Shown: positions 24,140 to 33,112, numbered from the stretch's first letter. The stretch is DNA of 64,000 nucleotides from Pseudomonas capeferrum (GCF_013523055.1 NZ_JAAMQM010000026.1:24288-88287); one strand, 5' to 3'. The notes: a model not told the origin generated them from the letters alone. A program made the numbers and translations.

Positions 24140-24817
24140 ATGAGCGATTATTGTTCATCCCGCCCTGCTTTCAGCGATCGCCGTGAAGCCGGCAGGGCAT
24201 TGGCCAACGCACTGCTGGCGCAGGCGCACGAAGCACCGGTAGTCCTCGCCCTGCCCCGCGGCGGTGTACCGGTGGCCTATGAAGTCGCCCTGGCACTGCA
24301 AGCCCCGCTGGATCTGTTGCTGGTGCGAAAGATCGGCGCGCCGGGGCATGAAGAGTTCGCCATCGGTGCCGTTGCCGATGGCGTTCAGCCGCACTGGATC
24401 GTCGACCAGACCATGCTCGAACACTTCCACGTGCCTGCGGGTTGGTTCGAACTGCAGAAGGATCAACAACTGAAGGAAATAGAGCGCCGGCGAGCGATCT
24501 ATTGTGGCGACCACCGCCCCCTCCAGGTAGAGGGCCGTGAAGTGATCGTGGTGGATGACGGCGTCGCCACCGGCAATACCGCACAAGTTGCGTTGATGGC
24601 CGTGGCCCAGGCGCGCCCCAGGCGCATCAGCTTCGCAGTACCCGTAGGCTCTCATGAAGCGATCAAGAAGCTCGAACCTTGGGTCGATGCGTTGGTTTGT
24701 CTTGTTACACCCAAGCCGTTTCGTGCGGTCGGCCTACATTACGAACATTTCGACCAGACACATGACGAGGAAGTGATCGCATTGCTTGCGGCCGCACGTC
24801 GCCGATTCAGCGCCTAG
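24140..24817 (+). CDS. Phosphoribosyltransferase-domain protein
   Basis: The 225-residue product starts at an ATG four bases after the upstream stop. It has the type I PRTase loop Val-Val-Asp-Asp-Gly-Val-Ala-Thr-Gly-Asn-Thr at about residues 138-148, the PRPP-binding signature. Upstream are Leu-Pro-Arg-Gly-Gly-Val-Pro-Val-Ala (the cis-peptide loop) and Val-Arg-Lys-Ile-Gly-Ala-Pro-Gly. Stand-alone proteins of this kind next to erythromycin-esterase or dienelactone-hydrolase-like genes are common, but their substrate is not known. It is cytoplasmic, with no membrane segments. Confidence 0.83.
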   Translation: MSDYCSSRPAFSDRREAGRALANALLAQAHEAPVVLALPRGGVPVAYEVALALQAPLDLLLVRKIGAPGHEEFAIGAVADGVQPHWIVDQTMLEHFHVPAGWFELQKDQQLKEIERRRAIYCGDHRPLQVEGREVIVVDDGVATGNTAQVALMAVAQARPRRISFAVPVGSHEAIKKLEPWVDALVCLVTPKPFRAVGLHYEHFDQTHDEEVIALLAAARRRFSA

Positions 24818-25275
24818 ACCCGTGCGTCCCTGTCGGTAACACAGGTGCATGTCACCACCAGAAACAGGTTGGGTCAGTGGCATGATGCCGACCAGATTTA
24901 CTTTGACATCCTCTCACCTAAAATGCCGATAGCGCTGCTTGCCTACGGCATCGGTGGCTCGAATACCGTTTTTCCTTGGCCTACTCGATACGTGAGGACA
25001 AGGCATGTATGGAGTCAGCGAAACTGGTATTCACCCAGGATGTTCAGATCGGTTTCTACAGCCTGCTGGGCCGACCAGATAGGGCTGATAAGCAAGATGC
25101 CATTGCATCGTGACATAGGCTGCGCCGGATCAAGGCATTTGACGTTAGCACGCAGAGAAAGCGCCTTTGAAGGTCGCCAGAGGCTATGATGGAAAAACAT
25201 CCCTTCCACGTGGATCAGCGACCCGATGTAATGGTACCTTATAGAAAATACATTTATAAATACGGCTCCCAAACG
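24818..25275. other. Intergenic region before the MarR gene
   Basis: No gene is supported. A minus-strand frame ending near 25015 reads Gly-Glu-Tyr-Gln-Phe-Arg at its end, reminiscent of an outer-membrane C-terminal strand, but there is no start, signal or body to back it. The right end (from about 25190) carries the MarR promoter. Confidence 0.35.
25237..25262. promoter_or_regulatory. Degenerate operator in the MarR promoter
   Basis: The sequence ACCTTATAGAAAATACATTT followed by ATAAAT holds two imperfect halves of the CTTATATAAG motif found at the other promoters of this island. It lies just before the MarR start and could serve autoregulation. Confidence 0.35.
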
Positions 25276-25746
25276 ATGACCAAAACTGCTGAAATCCCAA
25301 CGAGCGACAACGATAAACATCCCTCTACCCAGACCACTACCTATATGCTGGCTCAGGCCTTTCATGCCTTGCGTGCCTTGTGGATCGAGCCGGCCTTGAA
25401 GGCGGAAAACCTGACTTCATTGCAATTCACGCTATTGTCGGTCGTCGACCGCCATGCAGGGCTGTCTTCTGCCGATCTCTCTCGGCGCTTTTACGTGACG
25501 CCGCAAACCATGGGCCAGGTGCTCAGCGCCCTGGAAACCCGCGGGCTGCTGATTCGCGAAGAAAACCCGGCCAACCGCCGCCTCCTGGCAATGAGCCTGA
25601 CACCCACCGGCCATGCATTGGTGAAGACATGCCAGACTCATATGCAACAGATCGAGCAAGAGGTGTTCGGAGAGTTGAACGAGAAAGAGCTGGTGAAGTT
25701 TCGCACGACGCTGCACAAGATCGTCGGCAAGATCCGCGAACGCTAA
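25276..25746 (+). CDS. MarR-family regulator (FerC/FerR-like), likely controller of the aromatic island
   Basis: The ATG at 25276 gives a 156-residue protein; an upstream extension to 25186 runs through the AT-rich promoter and is rejected. The winged helix spans about residues 45-110 (Thr-Ser-Leu-Gln-Phe-Thr-Leu-Leu ... Ser-Ser-Ala-Asp-Leu-Ser-Arg-Arg ... Thr-Met-Gly-Gln-Val-Leu-Ser-Ala-Leu-Glu; wing Asn-Pro-Ala-Asn-Arg-Arg). Helices at both ends form the dimer. MarR repressors such as FerC of Sphingobium and FerR of Pseudomonas govern ferulate genes and respond to feruloyl-CoA. The feruloyl-CoA-type genes nearby and the repeated palindromes at 33034-52918 make this the likely repressor of the island. 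Confidence 0.87.
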   Translation: MTKTAEIPTSDNDKHPSTQTTTYMLAQAFHALRALWIEPALKAENLTSLQFTLLSVVDRHAGLSSADLSRRFYVTPQTMGQVLSALETRGLLIREENPANRRLLAMSLTPTGHALVKTCQTHMQQIEQEVFGELNEKELVKFRTTLHKIVGKIRER

Positions 25747-25754
25747 GGCAAGGC

Positions 25755-25791
25755 AAAAGGCCGCGAGCACTGACCATGCTCGCGGCCTTTT
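25755..25791. terminator. Bidirectional intrinsic terminator, MarR / DUF3237
   Basis: Perfect 15-bp arms AAAAGGCCGCGAGCA (25755-25769) and TGCTCGCGGCCTTTT (25777-25791) flank a 7-base loop. T-runs on both strands suit two convergent genes. Confidence 0.9.
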
Positions 25792-25793
25792 AT

Positions 25794-26285
25794 TTATAGA
25801 ACCTTGAAGTAATGGATGCGGTTGGAACCCGGGGTCTTTTCCGCGACGCCGACGAATACATGCCGGTCCAGCCAGTCATGCGGCCCCATCGGGACGTCAA
25901 ACTTGGGCGACACTCGCATATAGTACTCGTCGGGGTCTACCACCTCCTGACGCTGCAGGCGTGCCAGTACCTCGGGGCTTGACCAGCGATAACCGCGGTT
26001 CTGCATATAGATCAACGTACCGTCATCAGCCTGCAGCAAGTAGCGTGCATCGAAATCTATGACGCCGTCGGGCCGCACCAGCGGCCAGTCGCCGCCGCTA
26101 AAGGGCAGCACCTTGCCCCTGATGTTCGGCCCCTCGAACTCCCCTGACTCCACATACACGGCCGCCCGCTCGGCGCCCATGTTACCGGGGCTCAGGTACA
26201 GCCCTTTGCTCAACTGTATGCTGACGGTAAAGGCAAACTCCAAGCGTGGCTCAAAGGGGTGCTTGGGCGGTTTGTTCTCGTTCAT
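25794..26285 (-). CDS. DUF3237 protein, candidate phenylcoumaran decarboxylase (PhcF/PhcG-like), copy 1
   Basis: This 163-residue protein has the DUF3237 barrel pattern: Gly-Asp-Trp-Pro-Leu-Val-Arg-Pro-Asp-Gly-Val, Asp-Ala-Arg-Tyr-Leu-Leu-Gln-Ala-Asp-Asp-Gly-Thr, Asn-Arg-Gly-Tyr and the C-terminal Gly-Pro-His-Asp-Trp-Leu-Asp-Arg. As I remember, the Sphingobium SYK-6 enzymes PhcF and PhcG, which stereospecifically decarboxylate the dicarboxylated phenylcoumaran to a stilbene, belong to this otherwise uncharacterised family. A second copy is at 49239. Its start overlaps the end of the MMPL transporter gene by 35 bases, and it is the last gene of the minus-strand envelope operon. Role by homology and context only. 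Confidence 0.68.
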   Translation of the reverse strand: MNENKPPKHPFEPRLEFAFTVSIQLSKGLYLSPGNMGAERAAVYVESGEFEGPNIRGKVLPFSGGDWPLVRPDGVIDFDARYLLQADDGTLIYMQNRGYRWSSPEVLARLQRQEVVDPDEYYMRVSPKFDVPMGPHDWLDRHVFVGVAEKTPGSNRIHYFKVL

Positions 26286-28779
26286 GGTGGTTCCTCTTGG
26301 CAGTGGAAGAATCGGACAGGTCCATGCGTGGCTCGGTTGCGCGCGTGCTGGCTGGCAGCTGCTCGCTCGTGCGGGGCACGCGGGTTTGCAACAGGAAATG
26401 CGACAGGGCCGGAATCAGTACCAGGGCACCGAACATGTTCCAGACAAACATGAAGGTCAGCAGGATGCCCATATCGGCCTGGAATTTGATCGGCGACCAG
26501 ATCCAGGTCACCACCCCCGCCGCCATGGTGACGCCAATCAGACCGACCACTTTGCCGGTGAAGCCCAGTGCCTGGCGATAGGCCTGAGCCAGGGGTACAC
26601 CACGGCGTTGCAGCGTCAGTTGGACGCACAGCAGGTACAACGCGTAATCCACGCCAATGCCGACGCCCAAGGCAATGACCGGCAAGGTTGCAACCTTGAC
26701 ACCGATCCCCAGCAGCACCATCAGCGCCTCACAAAGCACCGCTGCCAGCAGCAGAGGAATGATAGCCACCAGCACCGCTCTCCAACTGCGAAAGGTGATG
26801 AAGCACAACAGGGTAATCGCCGCGAACACGTACAGCAGCATTGTGTGATTGGCGTCCTCGACCACGATGTTGGTGACTGCCGCGATGCCCGCGCTACCGG
26901 CAGCCAGCAAAAATTGACGGTCCGGCGTCGAATGCTCGTCTGCATAAGACTGTGCGGCCGCGACCACGTCCTTCAAGGTTTGCGCCTTGTGGTCCTTGAG
27001 GTAGGCGATCACCGGCACGAGTGTGCAGATCCGGTCGGCCGCTGCCGGGTTGTCGGTCATTGCCTGGAACGATGCCGCACCGGTCAGCGAAGCATCCCGG
27101 GAGATGGTCAACCATTTCGGGCTGCCCTCGTTGAGGCCGGCGATCATGTTGCGCACGTTGTCCGACAGCGCACTGGCGTGAAGCACCCCCGGCAGCTCCT
27201 GGAGCATGACGGTAAAGCGCTCTATCTCCTTGAGCGTGTCGGTGGTCGAACAGGCATCGGCCGGGGTTTTCACCATCACCACGAACTGATCACTCGAGAG
27301 CCGATAGTGGTTATTGATGTAGTTGACGTCCTGGTTATAGCGAGCCTGAGGCCATAACTCCGGCGCACCAGGGTCCAGATCGCCAATGGCCAAGTGGGAG
27401 CGCACCTGATAGCCACCAACCATCAATACCGCAGCCACCGCCAGCGCCGCTACGGCCCAGCGCCGCTCGGTGAAGCGGGTCAGGCCATCGAGCACGCGGC
27501 CCAGGCCCAGGCCTCGGTCTTCTCTTTTCTCGTTGGCCAGCGCCCGCGCGGCCGCCCGTTGGCTGACGCCGGTATAGGACAGCACCACCGGCAAAAGAAG
27601 CAAGTTGGTGAAGATCAGCGCAGCCATGCCGATACTGGCCGTCAGCGCCAGCTCCTTGATGACCGGGATATCGATGATCATCAGTACACCAAAGCCTACG
27701 GCGTCGCTGAGGATCGCCGTCAGGCCGGCGAGGAACAGCCGGCGAAAGGTAAAGCGCGCGGCAACATACGGGTGCATGCCCCTGGCGACGTCCTGCATGA
27801 TGCCATTCATTTTCTGCGCGCCGTGGCTAACGCCAATGGCGAAGATCAGAAACGGTACCAGCACCGAATAGGGATCGAGCTCGAAGCCCAGGCTGTTGAC
27901 GATCCCCAGTTGCCAGATCACCGCCACCAGCGAAGCCGATACCACCAACAGGGTGCTGCGGGTGCAACGGGTGTAAAGGAACAGGAACAAGGCGGCAATG
28001 GCGATCGAAATCAGAAAGTAGATAACGATGTTGCCGAGCCCGTCGATCAGATCGCCGACCAGCTTGGCGTAGCCGATGATGTGCACCTCGACGTTGCCGC
28101 CCTGCCCTGCCGTGGAGTACTGCTGGCGAATGCTCTCCAGCTTGGCGGCGAACTGGCTGTAGTCCAGGCGCTCGCCGGTTTCCGGATCGTGGTCCTGCAT
28201 CGGCACCACCATCATGATCGACTTCAGGTCCGTGGCCACCAGGCTGCCGATAATCCCCGCCTTGCGGATCTGCGTGTTGAGCTGCTCAAGGCTCTTGGCC
28301 GAGCCATCGTAGTTCTCCGGCATCACCGGCCCGCCCTCGAAACCGTCCTCGTTGACCGAGGTCCAGCGCACGGCGGCCATCCAGATGGAGGTCATCCACG
28401 CCCGGTCGACGCCGGGAGCGAGAAACAACGCTTGGTTGATCTTGAAGGTGGCGTCGAGAAATCCAGGCTCGAAAATGCTGCCCTGGGTATTTTCCACCAC
28501 TACGCGTACCGAGTTGCCCAGGCCGGCCAGCTTGTCCTTGTTCTCGAAGTAGTTCTGTACATAGGGGTGGTTTTGCGGAATGACCTTATCAAAACCGGCA
28601 TTGACCACCAGACGACTGGCTTGCATCGCCAGCAGGACCGTCACCGCCAGGCAGATGAGAATAAAGAGCAGGCGATGATTGAAAAGCGCCCGTTCCATCA
28701 AGTTGCCCGAACGCTTGTCAAATGACTGCAGCGTTGGATTCTGATGCGCCAGATCGGTGCCCTTAATATTGATTGTCAT
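26251..28779 (-). CDS. RND/MMPL-family inner-membrane transporter
   Basis: The 842-residue protein has a first membrane helix (about residues 38-58), a large periplasmic loop and five to six helices containing Gly-Val-Ser-His-Gly-Ala-Gln. A repeat of this plan follows (Gly-Val-Gly-Ile-Gly-Val-Asp-Tyr-Ala-Leu-Tyr in the second half). The Gly-x-x-x-Asp-Tyr motif is the proton-relay signature of MMPL/hopanoid-type RND proteins. Such proteins move hydrophobic substrates across or out of the inner membrane. Together with the YCF48, DUF1329 and DUF1302 proteins upstream it forms an envelope module. ATG at 28779 is preferred over GTG at 28785 on ribosome-site spacing. Direction (uptake or export) is unknown. 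Confidence 0.82.
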   Translation of the reverse strand: MTINIKGTDLAHQNPTLQSFDKRSGNLMERALFNHRLLFILICLAVTVLLAMQASRLVVNAGFDKVIPQNHPYVQNYFENKDKLAGLGNSVRVVVENTQGSIFEPGFLDATFKINQALFLAPGVDRAWMTSIWMAAVRWTSVNEDGFEGGPVMPENYDGSAKSLEQLNTQIRKAGIIGSLVATDLKSIMMVVPMQDHDPETGERLDYSQFAAKLESIRQQYSTAGQGGNVEVHIIGYAKLVGDLIDGLGNIVIYFLISIAIAALFLFLYTRCTRSTLLVVSASLVAVIWQLGIVNSLGFELDPYSVLVPFLIFAIGVSHGAQKMNGIMQDVARGMHPYVAARFTFRRLFLAGLTAILSDAVGFGVLMIIDIPVIKELALTASIGMAALIFTNLLLLPVVLSYTGVSQRAAARALANEKREDRGLGLGRVLDGLTRFTERRWAVAALAVAAVLMVGGYQVRSHLAIGDLDPGAPELWPQARYNQDVNYINNHYRLSSDQFVVMVKTPADACSTTDTLKEIERFTVMLQELPGVLHASALSDNVRNMIAGLNEGSPKWLTISRDASLTGAASFQAMTDNPAAADRICTLVPVIAYLKDHKAQTLKDVVAAAQSYADEHSTPDRQFLLAAGSAGIAAVTNIVVEDANHTMLLYVFAAITLLCFITFRSWRAVLVAIIPLLLAAVLCEALMVLLGIGVKVATLPVIALGVGIGVDYALYLLCVQLTLQRRGVPLAQAYRQALGFTGKVVGLIGVTMAAGVVTWIWSPIKFQADMGILLTFMFVWNMFGALVLIPALSHFLLQTRVPRTSEQLPASTRATEPRMDLSDSSTAKRNHHEREQTAQAPL

Positions 28780-28798
28780 AGTCACTCACCACTGCAGA

Positions 28799-29848
28799 TT
28801 ACTTGATGGGCTGAACCCGCACGCCATAGGGGCCCACAGCCACCAATGTCTGCTGGTCACTGACGGCCACGCCGAAAAAAGGCATGGGCTTGTCGCTGCG
28901 AAGCGGTTTGAAACCGCTGCCATCGGCAGATCCGATCAGCAATTGGCCAGCCTGAGAGGCCAGCACAATCGAGCCATCGGCCAGCACGGTGCTGGCGGTG
29001 AAGGAGGCATCGCCGGGGGTCTCGATGGGCTGCCAGTGCTGGCCATGGTCCTGACTGGAAAAGGCATTGCCACGCAGGCCGTAAGCCACCAGAGTCGAGC
29101 CCCGAGCGCTAAGGCCAAAGAAAGTGCCGCGATAGGGTGACGGCAAACGCTCGAACATTCGGGTTTGCGGATTCCATCGGCGCAACAGCCCGCGTTCGCC
29201 AGCCAAGTACAGCTCATCACCGGCGCGGGTCAGTGCATAGAGGTGCATGCCGTCGGGGTTCTGCGTTCGGTCCATGAGCGGCATCCAGGTCTGGCCGCCA
29301 TCGCGGGTCTCCAATGCCAGGTTGAACGCACCGACCACCAGGCCGTTGTTGGCATCACTGAACGAGACATCCAGCAAGGGAATGGCGGGGCCGTCGCCTT
29401 CCATTCGGGCCACGCTGTCCATGATTTCGGCGTCCACCTCGCCGCGCTCGACCCGAGGCTGATAGTAGTCCAGCAGCAACTTACCCAATTGGCGGCCGTC
29501 GAGTTGCTTGACCCAACTCTGCCCGCCATCGGCGCTGTGCAGCACGACGCCATCATGGCCGACGGCCCAGCCATGCTCGGCGTCGGCAAAACTGACGGCC
29601 ACCAGGTCGCTGCTCACCGGCACGGGTACCTGTCGCCACTGGCTGGCGTGAGCATTGCCCAACAGGATACGCCCCCATGGCCCCACGGCGACCAGTGTGT
29701 CGCCGGCCCGTGTGACCGCGCTCAGGCGATTATGCTCGGCCAGCCTGCTGATCCTGGACGGTGTGTCCAGCGTATCGGCGTACACCTGTGGCAGTTGGCT
29801 GGTCGCGAGCGCCAGCAACATTGCCCGCGCAATATTCTGAAGTGTCAT
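28799..29848 (-). CDS. Secreted YCF48/BNR-type beta-propeller protein
   Basis: This 349-residue precursor has a signal peptide (cleavage near Val-Tyr-Ala). Repeated blades carry Gly-Trp-Ala-Val-Gly-His-Asp-Gly, Ser-x-Asp-Gly-Gly-x-(Ser/Thr)-Trp (Ser-Ala-Asp-Gly-Gly-Gln-Ser-Trp, Thr-Arg-Asp-Gly-Gly-Gln-Thr-Trp) and Gly-Leu-Val-Val-Gly, as in YCF48/HCF136 propellers. AAGGTGA is best spaced for the ATG at 29848. It lies in the periplasm and probably works with the neighbouring MMPL transporter as an assembly or periplasmic partner. The same gene pair recurs in aromatic and steroid catabolic clusters of other proteobacteria (recalled, not searched). Confidence 0.78.
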   Translation of the reverse strand: MTLQNIARAMLLALATSQLPQVYADTLDTPSRISRLAEHNRLSAVTRAGDTLVAVGPWGRILLGNAHASQWRQVPVPVSSDLVAVSFADAEHGWAVGHDGVVLHSADGGQSWVKQLDGRQLGKLLLDYYQPRVERGEVDAEIMDSVARMEGDGPAIPLLDVSFSDANNGLVVGAFNLALETRDGGQTWMPLMDRTQNPDGMHLYALTRAGDELYLAGERGLLRRWNPQTRMFERLPSPYRGTFFGLSARGSTLVAYGLRGNAFSSQDHGQHWQPIETPGDASFTASTVLADGSIVLASQAGQLLIGSADGSGFKPLRSDKPMPFFGVAVSDQQTLVAVGPYGVRVQPIK

Positions 29849-29914
29849 GGCCACTCACCTTATTATTCTTGTTACAGGGTGAATGCAGCGGCCGCCTGAG
29901 CGACCGCTGCCGAC

Positions 29915-31273
29915 TCACGGATTGAGCACGAAGCGCATCAACGAGCTGTCACGCATCTGGTTGGCTTTGGGCGGCTCCACCGGACGGTTACCATTGACGC
30001 CTAGCGCGTTGTAAACGTAGATCCCCGAGCTCAAGTCGAAGGACAGCGCCGTCCCCTGCGCAGGAGCCTTGATGTCATAGGACGGGGCAATGGCCACTGG
30101 CGTGACGTGGTACAGCTTGCCGGCGGTGTCGCGCCCTTCGTGCAGGCCGCCATACCAGGCATCTTCCTCTACATAGATGTCTCGCTCACTGAAGACATGA
30201 CGCTGACCAGGCTTGAGCGTGCCCTTGACATGCCAGACCCGACGCAGCTCCCAGCGGATGCACTCGGGATTGGGGTGATTGGGCTTGAGCAGGTCCTTGG
30301 CGGCATTGCAACTAGAATTGGCGTCGGCATAAATCAGCTTGTAATTGTTGTAGGGGATATACATCTCTTGCTTGCCGACCAGCTTGAAGTCGAAGCGCTC
30401 GAAGTTACCGTCGAACAGGTACGCCTCGTCGTACACCACCGCACCGCCAAGGGCACCGATCGGGGTGTCCGCCGCCAAGTCCGGCGACAGTCGTACGCGT
30501 CGGGTACCGGGGCTGTAGGTCCAGGATTGGCGATCGAGTTTCTCGTACATGTCCTTCCACAGCGTGGCCTGGCCGCGCAAGCGCGCAGGCGCCGTGTACT
30601 CGGTGCGGGTAAAGCCGCGCCAGTCCACCGGCCCGCCGTAGTAGAAACCGCTCGCTTCCTGACGGTTGGTCACACTGGGGCTGACGACCTCGCCGGTCGG
30701 TTTGACGTAGCTGGACGACCATTGGTATTCGATAGCCTTGCCGTAGTAGCGGGCAAAGATGTTCCAGATCACTTCCGGCCCTGTCTTGGGAATCGGGAAC
30801 GGAATGCCGCCGCGACAGTTTTCGGTGTTTTCCAGGCCACCGAATTGATTCAGCGAGCAGCGCGAGGCATTGGCAACGCTGTTGTCCAGCACCTCTTGCG
30901 GGTAGGCCGCGCTGCGCCGCGTAGGGAAGATATCGATGCGAAAATCCGGGTATTTGCGCAACAGCTCGGCGGTGCCCGGCGAGAGTTTGTCGGCGTACTT
31001 CGCCATATTTTTCGAATCGATGGTGTATAGCGGTTTATCAGCCGCGTACGGGTCCGGGCGCCAACCCGGCTTTGCCGGGTCATAGCTGGCCGGCGGCTGG
31101 GTCAAGCCGCCCGTGTAGGCCGGAATACTGCCGTCGGCATTGCCAGCCTTTTCTGCGCCCCAGGGGGTCAGGCTGGCGCCCAGCTGAGCGATCTCGGCGG
31201 CACTGGGTGCGGCCTGGGTCTGGCTGGCGGCCAGAGCCAACGCCGCGACAAACATCGAAGTTGTGGTTTTCAT
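29915..31273 (-). CDS. DUF1329 periplasmic protein (LolA/LppX-like fold expected)
   Basis: The 452-residue precursor has an Ala-rich signal peptide ending Ala-Gln-Ala-Ala. The family-typical N-terminus follows: Leu-Thr-Pro-Trp-Gly-Ala-Glu-Lys-Ala-Gly-Asn, Ile-Pro-Ala-Tyr-Thr-Gly-Gly and Arg-Pro-Asp-Pro-Tyr-Ala-Ala-Asp. Later blocks (Arg-Arg-Val-Arg-Leu-Ser-Pro, Arg-Arg-Val-Trp-His-Val-Lys-Gly-Thr) are also characteristic. Structures in this family resemble lipid-binding LolA/LppX proteins, so a role carrying a hydrophobic substrate through the periplasm is plausible. AGGAGA precedes the ATG. It is second in the operon after the DUF1302 gene. Confidence 0.85.
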   Translation of the reverse strand: MKTTTSMFVAALALAASQTQAAPSAAEIAQLGASLTPWGAEKAGNADGSIPAYTGGLTQPPASYDPAKPGWRPDPYAADKPLYTIDSKNMAKYADKLSPGTAELLRKYPDFRIDIFPTRRSAAYPQEVLDNSVANASRCSLNQFGGLENTENCRGGIPFPIPKTGPEVIWNIFARYYGKAIEYQWSSSYVKPTGEVVSPSVTNRQEASGFYYGGPVDWRGFTRTEYTAPARLRGQATLWKDMYEKLDRQSWTYSPGTRRVRLSPDLAADTPIGALGGAVVYDEAYLFDGNFERFDFKLVGKQEMYIPYNNYKLIYADANSSCNAAKDLLKPNHPNPECIRWELRRVWHVKGTLKPGQRHVFSERDIYVEEDAWYGGLHEGRDTAGKLYHVTPVAIAPSYDIKAPAQGTALSFDLSSGIYVYNALGVNGNRPVEPPKANQMRDSSLMRFVLNP

Positions 31274-31345
31274 CTTGCATTCTCCTGACCGTACTTAGTT
31301 GTTTTTATTAGCGTGCGCATAGACCAGTGCCTGTGCGCTTGTCGG

Positions 31346-32956
31346 TTAAAAAAGCGATGTCTGATAGGTAAACACCACGCGACCGCGGTCCTGCAACGGC
31401 AAGCCATTGGTGGTATCGACGCCCTCCCGGGTACGCTTGCTGTTGGCCAGGTTGTCGTTGAACGCCAGGGTAAAGTCGTGTTGGCTGTTGTAGCTGGCAG
31501 TCATCGACAAGCCATAGGAACCGGCGCCTTCGTTGCCACCACCGAGGGTCGCGGCGTTCCCGTGCAAGCCAACGCTCAGACTGCCCGAGGCCGACAGATC
31601 CCAGCCCGGGGCCACGGCCGTCCAGGAGGGCGAGAACACCAGGAACGCTGAGGCAAAGTCCTTGGTCACGCAGCCATAGTCGCTGTCATTGGTGCCGGCG
31701 GTACGACGTGCCGAAGTGTCACAGCGGTTGAACAGCGCTTCATTCTTGTCCACGCTCAACCAACGACTGTAAGCCAGCTCGCCCATCAGCAAAGCTGACG
31801 ACCACAGTGCGCTGCTACCAAAGAATTTTTGTCCGTTGAGCAGTGTATGGAAGGTGTCGCCTGTAGCCCCTTCGCCGTCGATCAGCACCGAGTTCGAGTT
31901 CAGCGCGGTGTTCTTGCGCACGCTCATTTCAAAACCGGTACTCACGCCACCGAGGCTTTTCGCCAGGCTGAAGCCGTACAACCGCGTCTTCTCGGCATAG
32001 CGGAAGTTGTACTCGCCACCAGCGAAATCCAGATCGGTCCAGAACGTGGTCTCATTGAACTGACGCGCATAGAAGCCCAGGGTGCCGCCGCTGAACCATT
32101 CGGGCGCGTAGCGCACGGCCAGGCCGTATTGCGCGCCATGGGGCCGGTCGATCCCGCCATTGCGCAAGCCGCCGAAGCCACTGTCAGGACCTTCGAGAAC
32201 AAAGTCCAGCGGCGCCATGAATGTGCCGCCCTCGGGCCAGCGGTTGGGGCGCCATTCGTAGAAATACTGGCCTTCGAGCGACAACTGCGGATTGAGCTGC
32301 ACTTGAGTCCAGGCACTGCCCACTGGCAGGGCCGTTTCCTTGGCGGTAGCGCCTGGCGTGGAGAACAGTTTGTTCAAATCACTCGGCGCCTGCGCATAGG
32401 ACACGCTGTGGGCGGAGCTGGCAATCACCTCGCCCCACAGAATGGCCTGGCGACCCAGGCGACCGGTCACGTCCACGCCATTGTCGAAAGCGTGTGTGCC
32501 CCACACGTAGGCATCAAGAAACTCCGCCGAAGGGCCTTCACCGTAACGGCGCGTGGTGCTTGACCAGTGGCCATTGTCGTAGCCGCCCATTTCACTGGGC
32601 GGGGAATCGTTGAAGGCCTGGTCATACCAGGCCGAGCCGGTCAGGCGCACGCCGACGGTCTGGCGGAAATCGGCATCGAATTCGGTCAGCAGATCCAGGC
32701 GGTTGATGTAGATATCGCCCTTGTCGTAGCTGTAGGTGCTGTTGTTGCCGGCGGCCACCACGTCGTCGCGCCGGCCTTCGGCACGCATGCCCAGGTTGTA
32801 GCGCAGGGTGCCGCCAAGGCTGGCATTGATGTCGGGGTTGCCGGTGTCGAACTGATAGGCCTGGGCGCCCGTGATGCCCGCCAGAGAAATCGCCAAGGCT
32901 GTGGCCGCCTGCGTCAACCGTACGGGCCTGGTGTTCTTCTTGAAAGTGATCTTCAC
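31346..32956 (-). CDS. DUF1302 outer-membrane beta-barrel protein
   Basis: The GTG start at 32956 follows GAGGAAGAC and gives a 536-residue precursor with a Lys/Arg N-terminus, hydrophobic core and Gly-Ala-Gln-Ala cleavage site. The upstream frame to 33034 is rejected because it runs into the operator. The mature protein is all-strand, with repeated aromatic-girdle patterns and a C-terminal Val-Phe-Thr-Tyr-Gln-Thr-Ser-Leu-Phe ending in Phe, the BAM signal. DUF1302 proteins almost always sit with DUF1329 genes. It is the first gene of the five-gene envelope operon and probably forms the outer-membrane passage for the hydrophobic aromatic substrate. Confidence 0.86.
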   Translation of the reverse strand: MKITFKKNTRPVRLTQAATALAISLAGITGAQAYQFDTGNPDINASLGGTLRYNLGMRAEGRRDDVVAAGNNSTYSYDKGDIYINRLDLLTEFDADFRQTVGVRLTGSAWYDQAFNDSPPSEMGGYDNGHWSSTTRRYGEGPSAEFLDAYVWGTHAFDNGVDVTGRLGRQAILWGEVIASSAHSVSYAQAPSDLNKLFSTPGATAKETALPVGSAWTQVQLNPQLSLEGQYFYEWRPNRWPEGGTFMAPLDFVLEGPDSGFGGLRNGGIDRPHGAQYGLAVRYAPEWFSGGTLGFYARQFNETTFWTDLDFAGGEYNFRYAEKTRLYGFSLAKSLGGVSTGFEMSVRKNTALNSNSVLIDGEGATGDTFHTLLNGQKFFGSSALWSSALLMGELAYSRWLSVDKNEALFNRCDTSARRTAGTNDSDYGCVTKDFASAFLVFSPSWTAVAPGWDLSASGSLSVGLHGNAATLGGGNEGAGSYGLSMTASYNSQHDFTLAFNDNLANSKRTREGVDTTNGLPLQDRGRVVFTYQTSLF

Positions 32957-33033
32957 AACGTCTTCCTCATTTATTTTTATAAGAACGTCGTACCTCCAGC
33001 CGACCGTTGATGATCTGCCTGATAGCAATATCA

Positions 33034-33043
33034 CTTATATAAG
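33034..33043. promoter_or_regulatory. CTTATATAAG operator, envelope operon promoter (site 1)
   Basis: A perfect 10-bp palindrome 78 bases upstream of the DUF1302 start codon. It is the same motif as at 40159 and 52838, and a MarR-dimer site is inferred. Confidence 0.7.
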
Positions 33044-33074
33044 CTATCTTTTCAACGAATAAATATCAGGAAGG

Positions 33075-33084
33075 CTTATGTAAG
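33075..33084. promoter_or_regulatory. CTTATGTAAG operator variant, envelope operon promoter (site 2)
   Basis: A one-base variant of the island motif centred 41 bases from site 1. Paired sites recur at the other promoters. Confidence 0.5.
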
Positions 33085-33112
33085 GCAAAAATATTTATTC
33101 ACAACCACCCCA

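Noticed and set aside
24845..25365. Possible outer-membrane protein relic (Gly-Glu-Tyr-Gln-Phe-Arg end) before the MarR gene
   Set aside because: Only about 25 residues look strand-like; there is no signal peptide, body or related frame nearby.
26059..27357. Plus-strand frame opposite the MMPL transporter
   Set aside because: Low-complexity Gln/His/Arg-rich translation typical of an antisense frame.
25794..32956. Steroid-degradation cluster, suggested by the DUF1302/DUF1329/YCF48/MMPL set
   Set aside because: No ring-cleavage or steroid side-chain genes are present; the rest of the island is methoxyaromatic.
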